From Ruficoccus amylovorans (GTDB taxonomy: Bacteria > Verrucomicrobiota > Verrucomicrobiia > Opitutales > Cerasicoccaceae), in assembly GCF_014230085.1 (NCBI RefSeq), contig NZ_JACHVB010000013.1:186001-250000 (forward strand): DNA of 64,000 nucleotides, in the 5' to 3' direction. Positions within the stretch are counted from its first letter, which is position 1. Every line of letters starts with the position of its first letter. The notes beneath the pieces were generated by a model, which was not told the DNA's origin, did no database searches, and was given only the letters and a program-made list of their open reading frames with translations. Made by a program: the position numbers and the translations under genes. This document shows positions 36,275-45,897 of this stretch, piece after piece.

Positions 36275-36292
36275 GGACAGGCTGAGCCGTCC
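36275..36292. terminator. Bulged hairpin between convergent genes
   Basis: GGAC(A)GGC-TGA-GCCGTCC forms a 7-bp stem with one bulged base, between the stop of the ThDP enzyme gene and the stop of the convergent sulfatase gene. A short T-containing tail follows on the plus strand. Possible bidirectional terminator. Confidence 0.35.
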
Positions 36293-36299
36293 AGCTTTG

Positions 36300-37670
36300 C
36301 TACACCTGTTTTACACGGGCATACTCCGGCGCCTGGCAACGCTCGTCTCCCCACCGATTGATGAGGGCTCGCAGTTGTTGATCGGATTCGCCTGTACGGC
36401 CCCGGTCATTTGTCTCGATGATCCAGCGTTCCAGCGTTGCGGACAACTGCTCGCGAATATCCTCATAGCAAGGATCGCCCACCAGATTATGCACCTCATC
36501 ATGATCGGCGGCGTGGTCGTAAAGCTCTTCGGCTGGCCGGGCATCACCGGCATAGGGAGCCTGCTCGTCGTTCAGGCGCCCCTCTGCCCATAGACGCCTG
36601 TACTCCAGGTAACACTCGGTCTGGTCACGGTACTGCGGCTGCATCAGCGGCCGGTCCGTCAGGTAATTACGGATGTAGCGGTATCGCTCGGTCCGGACCG
36701 AGCGAATGCGGTCGATGGTGAAATCACAACGATCCCGCGCCGAGAAAACACAGGACCGCTCGTTCCCTTCCGTCATAAAATTTCGGGCATCCATCCACTC
36801 AGGCACCTCAAGACCCGCCAACTCCAGACTGGCGGCAGCAATATCAATCGAGCTGACCAGGCGCTTCTCAGTCACTCCCGCACGATGATCCTGAGGCACA
36901 CTTACCACCAGCGGGACGTGCGTTCCACCGTCGTAGCAAAACTGCTTGTGGCGCAGCAGGTCCATTCCGTGGTCGGAAAAGAAAAAGATGGCCGTGTCCT
37001 CCAGCAAGTCGTCCGCTTCCAGCGCCTGTAAAATCCAGCCCACTTCCTGGTCAACCAGTTGGATACACTCGTAGTGCCGGGCGATCTGGCGGCGAAACGC
37101 GGGCGTATCCGGGTAACAAGCCGGCACACGCACCCGCTCCGGCGATACGGCCTCAAGGGCTGGCCGCGTATTCTTCCCTCCCCAAAGGCCAATCTGCCCG
37201 AAGAAAGGCTGGCCGTCCCTGCGGCGACGCCAGTAGGCCCATTCGCGCTCGCGGGTATCGAAAGGGACGTAACCACGATGATGGTGCCCATAAAACTCCG
37301 GCGTCTCGAACTCCCCATCGTAGAGTGCCGCGCGATCATAGACAAAGTTGTAGTCGTCCTTGCCCAGATTATAGGTAAAATAACCGGCTTCGCGCATGAT
37401 TTGCGGAAGGGGACGCACCCCCGTTGGCAGAAAGACTTCCGGCTCACCGGGGCGCGAGGAAACATGGTTATGAACGCCGATGCGTGTCGGATAACAGCCG
37501 CAGATCAGGCCGGAGCGCGAGGGCGAGCAAACCGGGGCGGTGGAATGGCAATTAATGTACGTCCGCCCCCGCGCAGCCAATCGTTCGATGTTGGGTGTCG
37601 CCACGGTGCGGTCCCCCCACAACGGCAGCAACGGGCTCATGTCCTCAACGAAAATCCAGAGTATATTCAT
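36300..37670 (-). CDS. S1-family sulfatase, probably cytoplasmic
   Basis: 456 residues, formylglycine-dependent sulfate ester hydrolase. The modification motif is Cys48-Ser-Pro-Ser-Arg52 (APVCSPSRSG); further metal and sulfate-binding blocks are FFFSDHGMDLLRHKQFCYDGGTHVPLVV and a C-terminal ELYDHAADHDEVHNLVGDP. The N-terminal metal pair is Glu9-Asp10 (WIFVEDMSP) rather than Asp-Asp. The protein begins directly with the fold and has no signal peptide, so it should act inside the cell on imported sulfated oligosaccharides. Last gene of the five-gene run 45,476-36,300, 42 bases after the sugar symporter. Confidence 0.9.
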   Translation of the reverse strand: MNILWIFVEDMSPLLPLWGDRTVATPNIERLAARGRTYINCHSTAPVCSPSRSGLICGCYPTRIGVHNHVSSRPGEPEVFLPTGVRPLPQIMREAGYFTYNLGKDDYNFVYDRAALYDGEFETPEFYGHHHRGYVPFDTREREWAYWRRRRDGQPFFGQIGLWGGKNTRPALEAVSPERVRVPACYPDTPAFRRQIARHYECIQLVDQEVGWILQALEADDLLEDTAIFFFSDHGMDLLRHKQFCYDGGTHVPLVVSVPQDHRAGVTEKRLVSSIDIAAASLELAGLEVPEWMDARNFMTEGNERSCVFSARDRCDFTIDRIRSVRTERYRYIRNYLTDRPLMQPQYRDQTECYLEYRRLWAEGRLNDEQAPYAGDARPAEELYDHAADHDEVHNLVGDPCYEDIREQLSATLERWIIETNDRGRTGESDQQLRALINRWGDERCQAPEYARVKQV

Positions 37671-37712
37671 ATCTCAGCCAACACTCACGGTGGAAAACAA
37701 TCCCGGTCAGGC

Positions 37713-39197
37713 TCAGGTTTTCATCTTCGCTTCCATCTCCTCTGTCCTGCGATTGATATCGTCCATGTACGCACGGTCAACCGGGTAACGCCCCAGGATA
37801 AACAATGCCAGAGCGATCACCACCGGCCCGGAAATGAAAGTCAGCGTCGCGATGTTGCGAACGGCTTCGGGCGTTTGCTCGTCGGCCCCGGATTCAATGC
37901 CCGCCGTGGCGACCAGCCACCCGGTCAACAACAACCCGATGGAGATCGACGTTTTCTGACAAAAGGTGAAGACGGACGCATAGCTGGCATTTTTGAGCTT
38001 ACCCGTATTGACGTAGTTGATCGCCGCTACATCGGCTATCATGGAGCTGGCCAGCGGAACAAGCACTCCGCCGCCGCCCCACCAGCAACTCTGGAGCAAG
38101 GCAAAGACACCCACCGAAAGCGGAATCGCCACCCCGCCAACCGTCCACGTCGAATCAGCAGGCAAGACGCCCCCGATGAATACGAGGTACAGCCCCACGC
38201 CGCCAAAAAACGAGAGACCGCCACCAATATAGCCGCAGACCTTCTTGTCAAAACGCGCGACCAGCCTGGACTGGAATAACGAACAGACAGCGAAACTCAG
38301 CATCCCCGCGCCGTGGACAAATGTCTTCTCCGAACTGCTGAACTCCATGAAAAACACGTAGGTGAAAAGCTGCATCTGAGCCGTCAGCAGCATGGCGAAT
38401 TGCGCCACCACAAAAAATCCGAATACCCACAGTGCCAGCCGGTCCCGCAGGATGGAGCCGAACTCCCGGACAAAACCGGCCACGCTTCTGGAGTTTCCGG
38501 CGTCTCCTACCTCATCATCGTATGGCTTCGCGTATTGCCACGTGGATACAATACAGATGAGTGACATAATCAACACCGCCATCGCGAGCACGGCCCCCAT
38601 GAGCAGATAATTCCCCGCGATCAATGTGCCGTCGATACGCTCGCCTTCCGCGGAGAACTCATCCCGAAAGAAAAGCGTCCAGGCCATTGCACCGAACGTG
38701 AAGTTGACCACCTGATTGATAAAGAAACGAACCCCCTGGAGCCGGGAACGGCCTTCGTAGTCCGGGCAGATCTCAAAGCCGAGCGCGGTAAAGGGCACGG
38801 CGAACACCGTCACCGCGGTTCTCAGCAGCAGGTTGATGCATAGCACAACGGCGAAGACCGCCGCCTCGCCCGTCACTTGCTGCGGGACAAACCAGAGCAG
38901 AAAGAAACTGACCGCCAGCGCCAAGCTGCCGATAAGCAGGTAAGGCTGTCGCCGCCCCAGGCGCGTCCGCGTATTATCGGAAATATATCCCATCAACGGG
39001 TCCGTAATCGCATCCCAGAGCGTCGTTATGCTCAGTGCCAGCGCCGCCACCCCCGCACCCAGCCCCAGTACCTGAGTCAGAAAGATGAGCGCAAAGTTGC
39101 TCACCCCGTTCATGGCGATAGAGATCCCCCCCTCCCCCATGGCATAGCCAAAGATTCGAGCCAGACCAGCTGGCTTATGCGACATGGGTTTCATCAT
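37713..39197 (-). CDS. GPH-family sugar:cation symporter (MFS)
   Basis: 494 residues with about 12 transmembrane segments. The N-terminal block ITTLWDAITDPLMGYISDNTRTRLGRRQPY is diagnostic for glycoside-pentoside-hexuronide symporters (melibiose-carrier type), which import oligosaccharides or glycosides with Na+ or H+. The central loop and second half (STWQYAKPYDDE, GGGLSFFGGVGLYLVF) fit the family. It lies between the GH110-like gene (64 bases upstream) and a sulfatase without signal peptide (42 bases downstream). It is therefore the likely importer for the partly processed oligosaccharide of this locus. Confidence 0.9.
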   Translation of the reverse strand: MMKPMSHKPAGLARIFGYAMGEGGISIAMNGVSNFALIFLTQVLGLGAGVAALALSITTLWDAITDPLMGYISDNTRTRLGRRQPYLLIGSLALAVSFFLLWFVPQQVTGEAAVFAVVLCINLLLRTAVTVFAVPFTALGFEICPDYEGRSRLQGVRFFINQVVNFTFGAMAWTLFFRDEFSAEGERIDGTLIAGNYLLMGAVLAMAVLIMSLICIVSTWQYAKPYDDEVGDAGNSRSVAGFVREFGSILRDRLALWVFGFFVVAQFAMLLTAQMQLFTYVFFMEFSSSEKTFVHGAGMLSFAVCSLFQSRLVARFDKKVCGYIGGGLSFFGGVGLYLVFIGGVLPADSTWTVGGVAIPLSVGVFALLQSCWWGGGGVLVPLASSMIADVAAINYVNTGKLKNASYASVFTFCQKTSISIGLLLTGWLVATAGIESGADEQTPEAVRNIATLTFISGPVVIALALFILGRYPVDRAYMDDINRRTEEMEAKMKT

Positions 39198-39261
39198 AGA
39201 GGTGTGCTTATCGGGGTGTTTTTAAATGGGTAACCGGCAGCGAGGCATAAAGGCCACCGGC

Positions 39262-41082
39262 TCAAAGGGACTCCACATGCGCCTGGGGAGTGGTATCCAG
39301 GTGAGGCTGCAATTCGACGTGGTGACGCTCGTTCAATGTCTCATTGAGTTCCAGCATGGGCGCCTCAGCGACATCAGTAGCGATATAATTATCCTGAACA
39401 CAGACATCCTTGCAGACCTCCAGAGTCAGCCGCGCCCGCATCCGCTTGTCAGGCCGGTATGCACGGTTGGCCTCGATGCGGTTTCCCTTGAACACAAAGC
39501 CCTTCACCGAACGCGCATAGACCAGACCGGTATCGAAGGTGCTGAATATGTTATTGGTGATGCAAATCCCACTGTGGAACGTCGCCTCGGCAACATCCGG
39601 GCCGCTAACCTCCGGGTCGATGTCAATGACGGCTCGCCCCCAGGAGACAGGCCCGTAGCAGCACTCGCCGAAGTGGTTGTCCTCGATGAGAACATCCCGC
39701 ACCGCCCCGGACTCAAACCAGTAACTGGCATCACCGCTGATTTTGATAGCCGACCCCGCCGGGGACAGTTCATTCTCGCGCACGATGATTTTGCGCGGGG
39801 TTGAGAGCAGAAAGCCCCGGGCGCGGTTGTTTTGTACGCGGCATCCTTCGATTACAACCTCCGGCGTCCAGGTCAGGTTCTCCATCGCGCAGCCAGGCTG
39901 GATCTCCGGAGACAGCGGCGCGCGGAAAATAACCCTAAACGTCCACTCATCAACCTGCTCGATGCGCTTGATACGTCCCTTACCCAAGGTAGCGAGACTG
40001 TTCGCATGCCGAAAGACCACGTCATCTCCCGCCACTCCCGGACGCATCGACTTTTGCTCAAAGTGGCCGATTCCCAACAGCAGCGAGCAATCGCCCTCCC
40101 GCTCATCAACCCTGAAATGAATCCCGTGAACGTTCGCAGCGTCATCGAGCTGGTTGGACATCCGGCAACGCCGGAACAAGATTTTCCCCCGGCAGTTAAC
40201 AAAGTGCGTCGCGTCCGCCGTCGAAGAAAAATACCGGCCCGAGGCCTCGTCTGGTTCGACCGCACAGTTGAGCAAAGAGATATTTTCGGTGAATTGCCCC
40301 AGCACGGCTGTGCCCGCCGCGTGTCGGATCACCAAAGACTCCAGCACCACATCCTTGGAATCCACCATGAACACGGCGGGGAAGTACCGGCGGTAATGGC
40401 GCATGACCAAGATGTTGCCAGGGCGGGCTAACCGACCGAATTCCCCCTTCAGGCGCACACGCGAGTCCCCGAGATATTCGGCGCTGTTTTCCGAGCTGAA
40501 CACCCCTCCCAGGTTATCCCCGCTCAGGTGGGCCGGACGGCGGAGTCGGGCGTCGAATTCAAAAATACCCTCGGTGAAACCGTGGCTCCAGCCTTCACCG
40601 ATGAAGCGCATCGTGCCGTCCACCACCTCGTAGGGATAGCGGGCCTCATCAATGGCGACATCGACATGGTCCATACCGGCAGCCAGGATTTCCCCTTGCG
40701 AGAAAAACGTCCGGTGCCAGTCGATTGTAAAGTTCTTCAAGCGGATATTACTGCCATGATCGACGACGAAAGGAAGTATCTCCCCGTGAAAGACCAGACG
40801 CGCCCCGGCACCGTCAATCGTGATGCCTCTTCGCCCCAGCAAGGGGAAGGCGATCCGCTTCAAACCTGCCTGATTGTTGGACAGATAATAAAATTTCTCC
40901 TCAGCCTGATGAGGCCAAAAATGGTATTCCCCCGGCTCAAGTACAAGCGTCTGCCCATTTTCGACTTTGCCCAGTATCTGCTTAATCAGGGGCGTGGCAT
41001 CTTCGTTGGAGTCAGGGTACAGCCCATGTTGGCTGGCTCTGATCGACGCACCACGCCTATCATCGTGATTTGTTTCGTTCAT
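39262..41082 (-). CDS. GH110-like right-handed beta-helix enzyme (alpha-1,3-galactosidase family)
   Basis: 606 residues, beta-helix fold with many parallel-strand repeats (VVLESLVIRH, VLIEDNHFGE, ICITNNIF, CVQDNYIATD). The N-terminal third carries blocks recalled from GH110: EPGEYHFWPHQAEEKFYYLS, GRRGITIDGAGARLVFHGEILPF, and LKNFTIDWHRTFFSQGEI. GH110 enzymes cleave terminal alpha-1,3-galactose from host glycans or lambda-carrageenan oligosaccharides. No signal peptide is visible (MNETNHDDRRGASIRASQ), so it appears to act on imported substrate. It sits 9 bases after the 245-residue exported protein gene and before the GPH symporter. The family call is by pattern recall. Confidence 0.75.
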   Translation of the reverse strand: MNETNHDDRRGASIRASQHGLYPDSNEDATPLIKQILGKVENGQTLVLEPGEYHFWPHQAEEKFYYLSNNQAGLKRIAFPLLGRRGITIDGAGARLVFHGEILPFVVDHGSNIRLKNFTIDWHRTFFSQGEILAAGMDHVDVAIDEARYPYEVVDGTMRFIGEGWSHGFTEGIFEFDARLRRPAHLSGDNLGGVFSSENSAEYLGDSRVRLKGEFGRLARPGNILVMRHYRRYFPAVFMVDSKDVVLESLVIRHAAGTAVLGQFTENISLLNCAVEPDEASGRYFSSTADATHFVNCRGKILFRRCRMSNQLDDAANVHGIHFRVDEREGDCSLLLGIGHFEQKSMRPGVAGDDVVFRHANSLATLGKGRIKRIEQVDEWTFRVIFRAPLSPEIQPGCAMENLTWTPEVVIEGCRVQNNRARGFLLSTPRKIIVRENELSPAGSAIKISGDASYWFESGAVRDVLIEDNHFGECCYGPVSWGRAVIDIDPEVSGPDVAEATFHSGICITNNIFSTFDTGLVYARSVKGFVFKGNRIEANRAYRPDKRMRARLTLEVCKDVCVQDNYIATDVAEAPMLELNETLNERHHVELQPHLDTTPQAHVESL

Positions 41083-41091
41083 TATAAAAGC

Positions 41092-41829
41092 TTAAATTCC
41101 TCCCGACAGAGACGAGGCGTCATCCGAAACTATCCTCCGTGGCTGCGCCCGGTCGAACACGACAAGCAACTCCATTCCCATCCTCGCCTTACTCGGTACA
41201 ATGAAAATAAATACCCTCTCATTGGCCCGAACCGGAATGCGGTTCCTGTAAATGGGCCGGTAACCGTCGTCCACCGACTGCACGAGAATCGTCTCCATCC
41301 CCGACGGGGCTTCAATTGACGACTCCCAATAAATCTGACCGGGAGCTGCTCGCAGCACGATTTCATCCATTTTGGCGGCGATGTTTGCCGCACTGAAATT
41401 CGCAAACACAATTGCGCCCTTTCCGGAAAAGCCCGGATTCTCGGGTATAGGCATGAGCTTGACCGTCTCCGTGTCGCCCGCTCCCCGAACCACAAACAGA
41501 TAGATGTGGCGCCCCTGCCATTGCCGCGGGACCGGAAGCTCCTGAACACTCGACGAACCGTCCTTGGAAAGCAGGCGATAACGCAACGGGCCAAGGCCAA
41601 CATACTTGCGGACCTTCGAAAAACCGCGATTGGGCACCCATTGCTTCACCAACTCCGGCCCTTCGCCTTCAGTCTCCAGCTCCAGTGTCCCCAGGGTCGA
41701 GTGAATCGAATAGGTAAACTGTATCGGTGGCTCTTCCTCCTGCGCCGAAAGCACGCCCATGCCGTGCTGGCCAAAGCTCAACAGCAACGAAAGTCGTAAG
41801 AGGTTTTTATAAAAAGACAGAGCACTCAT
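41092..41829 (-). CDS. Exported protein of unknown function, partner of the giant pseudopilin-like protein
   Basis: 245 residues with a signal peptide (about residues 1-30, ending ...GMGVLSAQ) and a mostly beta exported part (IQFTYSIHSTLGTLELETEG, RHIYLFVVRG, RVFIFIVPSKARMGMELLVVF). Its ATG overlaps the stop of the 1,216-residue gene by four bases (ATGA), and it lies 9 bases before the GH110-like gene, so it is translationally coupled to the pseudopilin and co-transcribed with catabolic genes. No recognised domain. A structural or assembly partner of the upstream protein is a reasonable inference. Confidence 0.6.
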   Translation of the reverse strand: MSALSFYKNLLRLSLLLSFGQHGMGVLSAQEEEPPIQFTYSIHSTLGTLELETEGEGPELVKQWVPNRGFSKVRKYVGLGPLRYRLLSKDGSSSVQELPVPRQWQGRHIYLFVVRGAGDTETVKLMPIPENPGFSGKGAIVFANFSAANIAAKMDEIVLRAAPGQIYWESSIEAPSGMETILVQSVDDGYRPIYRNRIPVRANERVFIFIVPSKARMGMELLVVFDRAQPRRIVSDDASSLSGGI

Positions 41830-44800
41830 AGGCTGATGGAGGAAGTATCAAGCCAGCGGAAGCCGATGATACGGAACTTGCGCCCGAACTGGCGGTTAAT
41901 CTCTTCGAGTTCCGCACTTGAGGGGTGGACCTCGGGCAGGTTGGCAGGATCAATATATTCGGGAGTGCGCTGCACGATGGCCTCACAGCACGCGATTGCC
42001 GTCTCACCAGAAATCGGGTTCGTCACCTCGCCGATGGAACGAATGGTAAAGGTGTCACCGCGCACGCTCAAGTACGGCCCCAGCGGCTCAAGCAAATCCC
42101 CCTGCGTCAGGGTACCCGGCGCATACGCAAAAGTGGAATCTGCGTTCAAACCGCTGCGTTCGATTGCTGCTTGCAGGGCTCCCCGATCCCCACGCTCGTC
42201 ATCCACCAGCATCCGGTTGACAAACTGCGCCACCGACAGAAACGGCCCTCTCTGCCGAACTTCGTCCACGATGTACTCGGAGAGTGTCTCCAGCGCAGCG
42301 CTGTCGGACTGATTGCTACGGTAAATATCCTCCACCGCAACGGGACGGGTCTCAGCCCACTCATCGGTACCGGCTTGCATGCCAGGCATGCGCGGGAAAA
42401 ACACTTCGTCGCTGGCCCCGAGACGCCCCTCCGGCGTCAACCCCAGACGTGAGGCCAGAAAGGCCGCCCAAGCCTTTTCAGACGTTGAGTTCACATTGAA
42501 CGCACCCTTCAGCATCAGGTGCTTCGCCGCCAGCGCATGATCGCGTAATTCCACCTCATCCTGGTCCAGTATGACAAAATTCTGGTTCGGCCAGGACCTG
42601 GTAAACAGATCCGCCCCCGCGGGGACAGTGGAGAAAAAGTAGCTGTCCCAAAGCGCACGGTTCAAGTAGTAGGCACTATCCACAACCAGGTCCGTCGTGT
42701 TCATATTGACAGACTCCGGCAGCGCCTGGCCGAAAAAGTCGAAGTCGGTCAGGTTCCCGCTGTCCAGACTGTAGCCGGGCTGGTTCCGGTGAAAGGAAAC
42801 CGTCTCGGTACGCTCCAGATTGGCGCTCGGCAGGCGTGAACTCCCAAAGGTGTAAGCGGGGTCGCCGGGGTGGAAAGCGACATTCCAGTGCCGCAGAACG
42901 CCCAGCGACGAGGGCTCCTCCTGAGGCACATGAAAGAGTATCGTTTCATCAACGCTGACATTGGACTCGCCCCAGCCCGTCATATCCAGCCCGAAGCTGT
43001 ATGGGTCGGGATAAAAACCCGTTGTCCACCCGCTGGTTTCAAAGGCCCGGTCGCCATCGAAGCCGTTCGGATCGCGAATAAGTAACGAGCGGGGGTTGGT
43101 GCGTCCGAGGAAATTCTCGGCACCGTCGTTGAGTCCGTCCACGGCGTAAGTCCCCAACCGGAAATCCTCAGCCGAGAGTGCCCGCAGTTGAATGACGCCG
43201 ACGTCCGTGATTTGCCCGCCCCAGGTCGAAGCCGCATCCTTGACCAGCGAGACATCAACGGCAAAAGCATCCCCCAGGTCCGAATCTGTCCCCACCTGGG
43301 AGTTTTCCCCGATGCGGTTCCGCGAGAACGGGACTTCCACCGCCTGATGAGTCAGACGTATATTCCCAAGCTGGCTCCCCCCCTGCGTATGCCAGTCACT
43401 GGTAATGCGTTGCGCTCCCTGCTGCATCATGGGCAGTAAGCTGACACGGATATTCATCAGGTTATAATCGTCCATGCTCGTCGAAGCCCCACTGGTACCG
43501 CCGCTGGAGAACTGAGGCCAGGTCAGCCCGTAGGAGACAGTTGACCCCGACCTGGAATACGAGCGTACGGGTACAGCCATCGAAGTATTTCGCCAATCGT
43601 CCCCCTCCACCATGACCAGGGTTCCCCCTGCACTCGAAGAGGCCACAAACCCTTTTGTCTCTCCCGGCGCGAAGCTTATCCCACTGCTACCAGCCGCCAC
43701 ACGGAGCGTCATGTTCGCATTCGTCGTTACCTCGCTCCCGGAGCCGCCCTTCAGTTCCCCGGTGATCATTGAGCCAAGGCTGCGGGCGTTGGCCTGAGTC
43801 AACGCGATCTGGCTGGTATCATTATCGACCGACCAGATCAGATCTGGAATACCCGGATCAGCATCGCTCAGCCTGAAGTCGAAAGTCATGCGCAGTTGAA
43901 AGACAGGAATATGAAAAGCCTTGTCCATCAGGACCGGCACATCGTAGGGGTTCGTCAATTCGACAAAGGGGTGTACGTGAAGCTGTATTTCCCGGTCACT
44001 GCCGTTCGCCACCACTTCGGCACGCACATAGAATATCAGCTCTGTCATGATGGGAGTAACCGGAGAATTAATCGGCAGATGGCGTTTGGCATCGAGCACA
44101 TCGTAATCCTGGAAGTTGGCCCCAAAATTCAAGAGATCACCAAGAGCCTGCGCCTCATAGGGCGTGAAAATATCATTCTCACGCTCATCCCCCATGACAA
44201 AGGGTTGGCTGTTCAGAAGAGCCGAGGCGATTTCCTCCCGGACATCGTAACCATTCGGGTCTGTCCCGCTCTCGGTCGCCAGCCAGTCCTCATTGACTGG
44301 CTCATGGACACGTATCGTGTTGTTCGCCCCCGAAAGCAACCGACGGTGATTGGCGAAATCCCATAGTGCCTCGATTCGTGGCCCGTAAATGACATTATCC
44401 ATGACACCGACATTCGGATTGGTGGGCGCGCCAGACTCGATTTCCTCGTCCAGATAAATCGAGTACAGATAAGGACTCGTCCTGTATGGCTCCGGGAATT
44501 CTTCCAGGTCCGCCGTCACTCCGTCATCCATGTTAATTTCGGGAAGACGGATCAGAGAGGTCAGGTCTTTCTTCAGACCTCCCACCCTGGGATCAGTCAA
44601 GACCCCAACCGAACTCGCACTCAAAAAATCCTCAACGCCCTCCGGATCGATACCGAACACAGCCAAATCGGTCAGCGATGATATCCGCGCCCAATCGTCC
44701 TCGGAAACCGATGCGGCCGTGCCGGATGACGGTAATACCACCTCGGGGGCAAAGCGCTGGGCGACTCGCGCCGCCAGGGCCGCATCAGCGTCTTCGGCGG

Positions 44801-45476
44801 CATTACGGTACGGATCCCCCATGTCGATCCGTACCTTCTGGTTTTCATCCTGCACCCACCAGGCATAGCGCGCACCGGGCTGGCCCTCGACATCCTCGAA
44901 GTACACCTTAACCGCGCGGGCATCTCCTGCCGCTTTCCGGATCGTCACCACGTCGGTACCCGTCAACGCCTCCGAGGGGTCCAGCGTATCAACAGCGCCA
45001 CTGACCAGCCAGCCCTTGCTCATATTCATTTTCTGAGCCGGACTGTAGCTGTCCCAACTGCGTTGGGCAGAAGTCCCAAGAACCGGATCATAGGTACTCT
45101 CATCACCGTCGTCGCTCAACGGATTGGTTGACCACACTCCGACCCAGTCCGGCTCATCAATAGACGTATCGCCGGGGCCGGTCATAAAGATTCCTGCCTT
45201 GGCGGTAATGCGCCGATCCGGCCCGGCCAGACTCTGCAGGCGTCCGATCGCCACCTGCATGCCGAGCATGGCATTCTGGCGGGCAACGGCCTGGTCCAGG
45301 GCAATCCTCACCGAGGAACTCTCGACCATGACCAACCCGCTGAAGGCCATAATCAGGATAAAGACAAAACCCATTAAAACCATGGAAATAATGAGTGCAA
45401 ACCCACGTCGGCATGGCCGGACTCCGCGAAACACTCGCCGGGGGGAAAGGATCATCTGGGGGGGCATAGACGACAA
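41826..45476 (-). CDS. Giant pseudopilin-like exported protein (Verru_Chthon cassette A / GspK-like)
   Basis: 1,216 residues. After a basic leader (RRVFRGVRPCRR) comes a prepilin-type segment, GFALIISMVLMGFVFILIMAF, lacking the Glu at position 5 as in GspK/PilX-like minor pseudopilins. The block RQNAMLGMQVAIGRLQSLAGPD and the C-terminal half (LSEYIVDEVRQRGPFLS, YLSVRGDTFTIRSIGEVTNP, CCEAIVQRTPEYIDP) match large exported proteins found in pilin-like cassettes of Verrucomicrobiota. It would need a prepilin peptidase and a pilus or type II secretion motor, such as the pilMNOPQ genes in this window. First gene of a five-gene run with carbohydrate catabolism genes; an ATCAATATTGAT palindrome lies 75 bases upstream. 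Confidence 0.75.
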   Translation of the reverse strand: MSSMPPQMILSPRRVFRGVRPCRRGFALIISMVLMGFVFILIMAFSGLVMVESSSVRIALDQAVARQNAMLGMQVAIGRLQSLAGPDRRITAKAGIFMTGPGDTSIDEPDWVGVWSTNPLSDDGDESTYDPVLGTSAQRSWDSYSPAQKMNMSKGWLVSGAVDTLDPSEALTGTDVVTIRKAAGDARAVKVYFEDVEGQPGARYAWWVQDENQKVRIDMGDPYRNAAEDADAALAARVAQRFAPEVVLPSSGTAASVSEDDWARISSLTDLAVFGIDPEGVEDFLSASSVGVLTDPRVGGLKKDLTSLIRLPEINMDDGVTADLEEFPEPYRTSPYLYSIYLDEEIESGAPTNPNVGVMDNVIYGPRIEALWDFANHRRLLSGANNTIRVHEPVNEDWLATESGTDPNGYDVREEIASALLNSQPFVMGDERENDIFTPYEAQALGDLLNFGANFQDYDVLDAKRHLPINSPVTPIMTELIFYVRAEVVANGSDREIQLHVHPFVELTNPYDVPVLMDKAFHIPVFQLRMTFDFRLSDADPGIPDLIWSVDNDTSQIALTQANARSLGSMITGELKGGSGSEVTTNANMTLRVAAGSSGISFAPGETKGFVASSSAGGTLVMVEGDDWRNTSMAVPVRSYSRSGSTVSYGLTWPQFSSGGTSGASTSMDDYNLMNIRVSLLPMMQQGAQRITSDWHTQGGSQLGNIRLTHQAVEVPFSRNRIGENSQVGTDSDLGDAFAVDVSLVKDAASTWGGQITDVGVIQLRALSAEDFRLGTYAVDGLNDGAENFLGRTNPRSLLIRDPNGFDGDRAFETSGWTTGFYPDPYSFGLDMTGWGESNVSVDETILFHVPQEEPSSLGVLRHWNVAFHPGDPAYTFGSSRLPSANLERTETVSFHRNQPGYSLDSGNLTDFDFFGQALPESVNMNTTDLVVDSAYYLNRALWDSYFFSTVPAGADLFTRSWPNQNFVILDQDEVELRDHALAAKHLMLKGAFNVNSTSEKAWAAFLASRLGLTPEGRLGASDEVFFPRMPGMQAGTDEWAETRPVAVEDIYRSNQSDSAALETLSEYIVDEVRQRGPFLSVAQFVNRMLVDDERGDRGALQAAIERSGLNADSTFAYAPGTLTQGDLLEPLGPYLSVRGDTFTIRSIGEVTNPISGETAIACCEAIVQRTPEYIDPANLPEVHPSSAELEEINRQFGRKFRIIGFRWLDTSSISL

Positions 45477-45551
45477 GAATAGAGGTTGTTTTCAAAGTAG
45501 AACGGCTACCCGTCTAGATGCTTTTCTTTGCGTTCTCAACATATAAAACAT

Positions 45552-45563
45552 ATCAATATTGAT
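45552..45563. promoter_or_regulatory. Palindromic operator candidate upstream of the pseudopilin operon
   Basis: The perfect 12-bp palindrome ATCAATATTGAT is followed by TTTTTTT. The same 14-base string ATCAATATTGATTT occurs upstream of the sulfatase gene at 57,362. These are the only two copies noticed, and each heads a minus-strand run of catabolic genes. A likely ligand is the GntR/LacI hybrid regulator encoded at 46,084. Confidence 0.55.
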
Positions 45564-45897
45564 TTTTTTCAAGATAAAAGCATCCCAAACCTCTGCCAGA
45601 AACAGGCAAATACCCCGTACACCCCTCGTTGACGCAGAAAAACACCGCTAAAAAATATCCGATAAGGAATCCAACCGGGTACAAAAGGAGTGAAAGGTCG
45701 AACCAGTCCCCCTTTCATTAAATAACTCCCCAAGCCCGCCTCCGCACACTTCCTTTCCAAAAGGCAGGAAACCGGACCAGGCAACAACGAGCTGTGCAAG
45801 CCAGGAGAGGCTAACTCAAGGGCAACACCGGCAACCGGAACGTAAATCCCTTTCAATCCCGACAGGAAAAAACAGGGACGCTTGTCCCCCGCACGAC
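45564..45897. other. Gene-free stretch between the operator and the MITE-like element
   Basis: No supported coding frame. Moderately AT-rich sequence between the pseudopilin promoter region and the left inverted repeat of the element. It probably contains the pseudopilin promoter, but no clear -35/-10 pair was identified. Confidence 0.4.
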
